Positions 61,770 to 64,000 of a DNA stretch of 64,000 nt are shown one piece after another. The number at the start of each line of letters is the position of its first letter. Positions within the stretch are counted from its first letter, which is position 1. Where the stretch lies: assembly GCF_047824785.1 (NCBI RefSeq), contig NZ_CP181167.1:2728001-2792000 (forward strand), in the 5' to 3' direction. The position numbers and the translations under genes are program-made. The notes below the pieces were generated by a model. That model saw nothing but the letters and a program-made list of their open reading frames with translations, did no database searches and was not told the origin of the DNA. This stretch comes from Nitrobacter sp039808345 (GTDB taxonomy: Bacteria > Pseudomonadota > Alphaproteobacteria > Rhizobiales > Xanthobacteraceae).

Positions 61770-62090
61770 CTAAGCTGCAATCGCGCGCTCCACGGAACGT
61801 AGACGGAAAGGTTTTCCACCCGGTGGATCGCGAGGGGAGTAATCGAGCTCACGTAATGCCTCGAGGATTTCGTCGATCCTGACCGGGAGCTTCTCCCGAG
61901 GACCCCATCGTAAAGAGGGGCAAGATCTGATTGCCGAGACATCGGAAGCCCACGACGCGAGGATGGCGCGCTTCTCAGCGATCGATAGAGAGGGATCAGC
62001 CACGATGTTTTTCGGATGATCGAAAGCCTTTCGAGGATGAAGAAGCCCATTGAGATTAAGAACATTGTCATAGGCGGTCGTCGGCCGCAT
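61770..62090 (-). CDS. Conserved hypothetical protein, downstream of hsp20
   Basis: 106 residues; ATG 62090 has a ggagg site six bases upstream. The protein is soluble, with AYDNVLNLNGLLHPRKAFDH, PSLSIAEKRAILASWASDVS and a basic middle. Very similar small proteins with the phrase RAILASWASD occur across rhizobia, often near heat-shock genes, but no function is assigned. It lies just downstream of the hsp20 remnant on the same strand, separated by a terminator hairpin. Confidence 0.75.
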   Translation of the reverse strand: MRPTTAYDNVLNLNGLLHPRKAFDHPKNIVADPSLSIAEKRAILASWASDVSAIRSCPSLRWGPREKLPVRIDEILEALRELDYSPRDPPGGKPFRLRSVERAIAA

Positions 62091-62117
62091 GGTTGCCTCC
62101 ATTCTTAGACGAGTACT

Positions 62118-62147
62118 GGTGCCGCGCGCTGTGATGCGCGCGGCACC
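62118..62147 (-). terminator. Strong hairpin after hsp20
   Basis: A perfect 12-bp stem, ggtgccgcgcgc with gcgcgcggcacc, and a six-base loop, 19 bases past the hsp20 stop and ahead of the next gene. Confidence 0.75.
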
Positions 62148-62165
62148 TCTAAACAATGACAAGAT

Positions 62166-62483
62166 TTAGGCCGCATTGGCCTCGATCTTCTGCACATTTG
62201 CGTTGGCTGGTGGTGCGCCACTAATGGCGATCCGACGCGGTTTCATAGCCTCGGGGATTTCTCGAACCAATTCGATCTGGAGCAGGCCATTATCGAAGGT
62301 CGCACCCTTTACCTGAACGTAATCAGCCAAGCTGAATTGCCGTTTGAACTGGCGAGTGGAGATGCCGCGATACAGGTACTCTCGCTTTGTTTGTTCGACC
62401 TTGGTGCCTTCGAAGGTGACAACGTTCTGCTCGGCGGTGATGGAAATCTCTTCAGGCGAGAAGCCGGTAGGAACTGCCTGTCG
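62166..62483 (-). pseudogene. hsp20: Hsp20 small heat-shock protein, C-terminal part
   Basis: The strand reads AVPTGFSPEEISITAEQNVV, TFEGTKVEQTKREYLYRGIS, TRQFKRQFSLADYVQVKGAT and LLQIELVREIPEAMKPRRI. This is the second half of the alpha-crystallin domain with the C-terminal RRIAI anchor. The N-terminal half is gone; at about 62483 the sequence changes to the HigA gene region, running divergently. Confidence 0.85.
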
Positions 62484-62500
62484 CTTTCGGCGTTACAGGG

Positions 62501-62863
62501 GTGATGGAAACGGAACCTCATCAAAAGACACGGCCGCCTGCCGTGGCCCAACATCCGGGCACGCTCTTGCGCGAGCAGGTGTTGCCGGGTTTGCATTTGT
62601 CTATCAGTCAGGCAGCGCGAGACCTTGGCGTCGCTCGTCAAACTCTCCACCGCATTCTTGCCGGAGAAGCTGCCATCACCCCGGCGATGGCGGCGCGCTT
62701 GGAACAGCTTTGCGGCGTATCTTCTGTCTTTTGGCTGCGCTGCCAGAATCGTCACGATCTGCAACGCGCGAGGAAGGAACTTGACGCTGTCTTAAGGCAC
62801 ATCCCGCTGCATCCTCTCTCCGAGACAATCGTCAAGAAGATCGGAGCTTATGATGGACGTTAA
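62501..62863 (+). CDS. higA: HigA-family helix-turn-helix protein
   Basis: 120 residues from GTG 62501 or ATG 62504. The XRE-type helix-turn-helix is LSISQAARDLGVARQTLHRI with LAGEAAITPAMAARLEQLCG, the signature of the HigA antitoxin family (HPGTLLREQVLPGL at the N-terminus). No higB toxin gene lies upstream; instead an hsp20 remnant ends there. The stop overlaps the KaiC-like gene by 11-14 bases, so this solitary HigA is co-translated with it and may act as its regulator. Confidence 0.87.
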   Translation: MMETEPHQKTRPPAVAQHPGTLLREQVLPGLHLSISQAARDLGVARQTLHRILAGEAAITPAMAARLEQLCGVSSVFWLRCQNRHDLQRARKELDAVLRHIPLHPLSETIVKKIGAYDGR

Positions 62864-64000
62864 GACAAAACTGATAGATCGGGCCCGGACGGGTGTACCT
62901 GGACTTGATGATGTCTTAGGGGGCGGCCTCACCACCGGGCATGTATTTTTGCTCGAGGGGAACCCCGGAACAGGCAAAACGACTATTGCGCTCCGCTTTC
63001 TTCTGGAAGGTGCGGCGGCGGGCGAGCGGTGCCTCTACATCACTCTTTCGGAGACCGAGCACGAGCTGCGAAACGGTGCCGCTTCGCATGGCTGGACCGT
63101 CGATGGCAATATCGAGGTGTTCGAGCTCGCCCCGGCTGAGAGCTTGCTCGATGCGGACCAGCAGCAGACTCTGCTTTACTCCTCCGACATCGAACTCGGC
63201 GAGACCACGACGTCTCTTCTTAGAGAGTTTGAGCGCGTAAAACCAGGCCGTGTCGTTTTGGATAGTCTGTCAGAAATTCGGTTGTTGGCACAAAGCTCTC
63301 TGCGTTATCGACGGCAGATTCTCGCCCTTAAGCATTACTTCTCGCGGCATGGCACGACCGTCCTGTTGCTCGATGATCGAACCACCGAAGCGTCAGACAA
63401 AACGGCGCACAGCGTCGTACATGGCGTCATCCTGCTTGAGGAACTAACGCCGAACTACGGCGCCGAGCGACGCCGCCTTCGAGTTTCCAAATACCGCGGA
63501 CAGACGTTCCGTGGCGGTTACCATGATTTTGTGATCAGGAAGGGCGGCGTCACTGTCTTCCCCAGGTTAGTGGCGTCCGAACATCGGACGGGCTTCGTGC
63601 GGCGCCAGATCAAGAGCGACGTTCCGGAGCTCGATGCCCTTCTTGGCGGGGGCATCGAGCAAGGATCGAGCATTTTGATATTAGGCCCCGCCGGCACGGG
63701 AAAGAGCACCTTTGGACTCCAATTTGTGACTGCCGCGTGCCAGCGCGGTGAAAAAGCAGCGATATTCATCTTTGACGAAGAGCTTACTCTACTGTTCGAG
63801 CGAGCGAAGGTTATGGGGTTCGCGCTGGAGGAACTACGCGACGCGGGCCTGCTTCATATTGAGCAGCTCGATACCGCGGAATTGTCGCCGGGCGAGTTCG
63901 CTCAGCGGGTGCGTGACCGGGTTGACCAGGCGCAAGCAAAAACAGTCTTAATCGACAGCCTCAATGGGTATCGGGCGGCGATGCCGGAGGAAAATTCGCT
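62850..64000 (+). CDS. KaiC-type double RecA-fold ATPase, incomplete at the window edge
   Basis: At least 383 residues; ATG 62850 or 62853 (ggag upstream). First domain: TGVPGLDDVLGGGLTTGHVF, Walker A EGNPGTGKTTIALRFL, SETEHELRNGAASHG (catalytic acidic residues) and Walker B RVVLDSLSEIRLLAQS. Second domain: VPELDALLGGGIEQGSSILI, Walker A GPAGTGKSTFGLQFV and FDEELTLLFERAKVMGF. KaiC homologues outside cyanobacteria often act in stress or signalling, commonly beside kaiB and a histidine kinase; those would lie beyond the window. It overlaps the HigA gene, an unusual partner. Confidence 0.9.
   Translation, partial: MMDVKTKLIDRARTGVPGLDDVLGGGLTTGHVFLLEGNPGTGKTTIALRFLLEGAAAGERCLYITLSETEHELRNGAASHGWTVDGNIEVFELAPAESLLDADQQQTLLYSSDIELGETTTSLLREFERVKPGRVVLDSLSEIRLLAQSSLRYRRQILALKHYFSRHGTTVLLLDDRTTEASDKTAHSVVHGVILLEELTPNYGAERRRLRVSKYRGQTFRGGYHDFVIRKGGVTVFPRLVASEHRTGFVRRQIKSDVPELDALLGGGIEQGSSILILGPAGTGKSTFGLQFVTAACQRGEKAAIFIFDEELTLLFERAKVMGFALEELRDAGLLHIEQLDTAELSPGEFAQRVRDRVDQAQAKTVLIDSLNGYRAAMPEENS

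Overview
The window looks like an insertion-sequence-rich accessory region from a Rhizobiales alphaproteobacterium close to Bradyrhizobium, Nitrobacter, Rhodopseudomonas or Afipia. This is inferred from the high GC content, the kinds of IS elements and small exported proteins, and FNR/FixK-type boxes (TTGAT-N4-ATCAA) ahead of some genes; no rRNA, tRNA or CRISPR array was seen, so the placement is not proven. Perhaps half of the sequence is mobile DNA, much of it broken: IS3, IS5, IS21, IS66, IS110, IS200/IS605, IS256, IS630, IS701 and ISL3 families are all represented, often nested or fused.

Layout. 1-3.9 kb: debris (integrase halves, a chrA 3' end, IS5 copies, a histidine kinase remnant) around one exported protein. 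4-6.6 kb: a DUF3300-DUF2950 pair behind a FixK-like box. 6.7-12.6 kb: an ISL3 element, then IS110 plus IS21 enclosed by a perfect 151-bp inverted repeat. 12.8-13.9 kb: an AI-2E family permease behind a second FixK-like box. 14-16.2 kb: a stack of IS200, IS66, IS110 and IS5 pieces. 16.6-19.2 kb: SulP transporter and polyphosphate kinase 2. 19.3-23.3 kb: broken genes and an IS21 inserted in an IS256. 23.5-25.2 kb: HlyD-type membrane fusion protein with a small membrane partner. 25.4-28.9 kb: IS and recombinase remnants. 28.9-30.6 kb: DUF5996 and glutathione S-transferase.

30.9-33.4 kb holds a tightly packed DUF3489-DUF2924-serine recombinase module, and 34.1-36.5 kb a translationally coupled DNA methyltransferase-DUF5681-DUF5681 set of prophage type. 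36.6-37.7 kb is debris again, including an hsdR 3' end. From 37.7 to 58.8 kb the non-IS genes are mostly envelope and stress functions: three PRC-barrel proteins, a second AI-2E permease, a large epimerase/membrane fusion protein, a sodium/calcium exchanger, DUF421, DUF1328, a BON-MscS mechanosensitive channel split by an IS3 element, an SDR plus GH15 glycosidase pair, a cysteine-rich copper-storage protein and a Gly/Tyr/His-rich exported protein. 59-61.7 kb is IS630, IS110 and IS21 debris that has beheaded a cold-shock gene. 61.8-64 kb has a small conserved protein, an hsp20 3' end, and a HigA-like regulator overlapping a KaiC-type ATPase that runs off the window.

Taken together the surviving genes read as a stress, low-oxygen and ion/phosphate-homeostasis cargo carried in a region being reshaped by IS activity. 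The clearest single observations are the reversible-looking IS3 disruption of the BON-MscS gene, several IS-made chimeric reading frames, the 151-bp inverted repeat, the FixK-like boxes, and the compact modules of uncharacterised genes (DUF3489/DUF2924/recombinase; HigA/KaiC).
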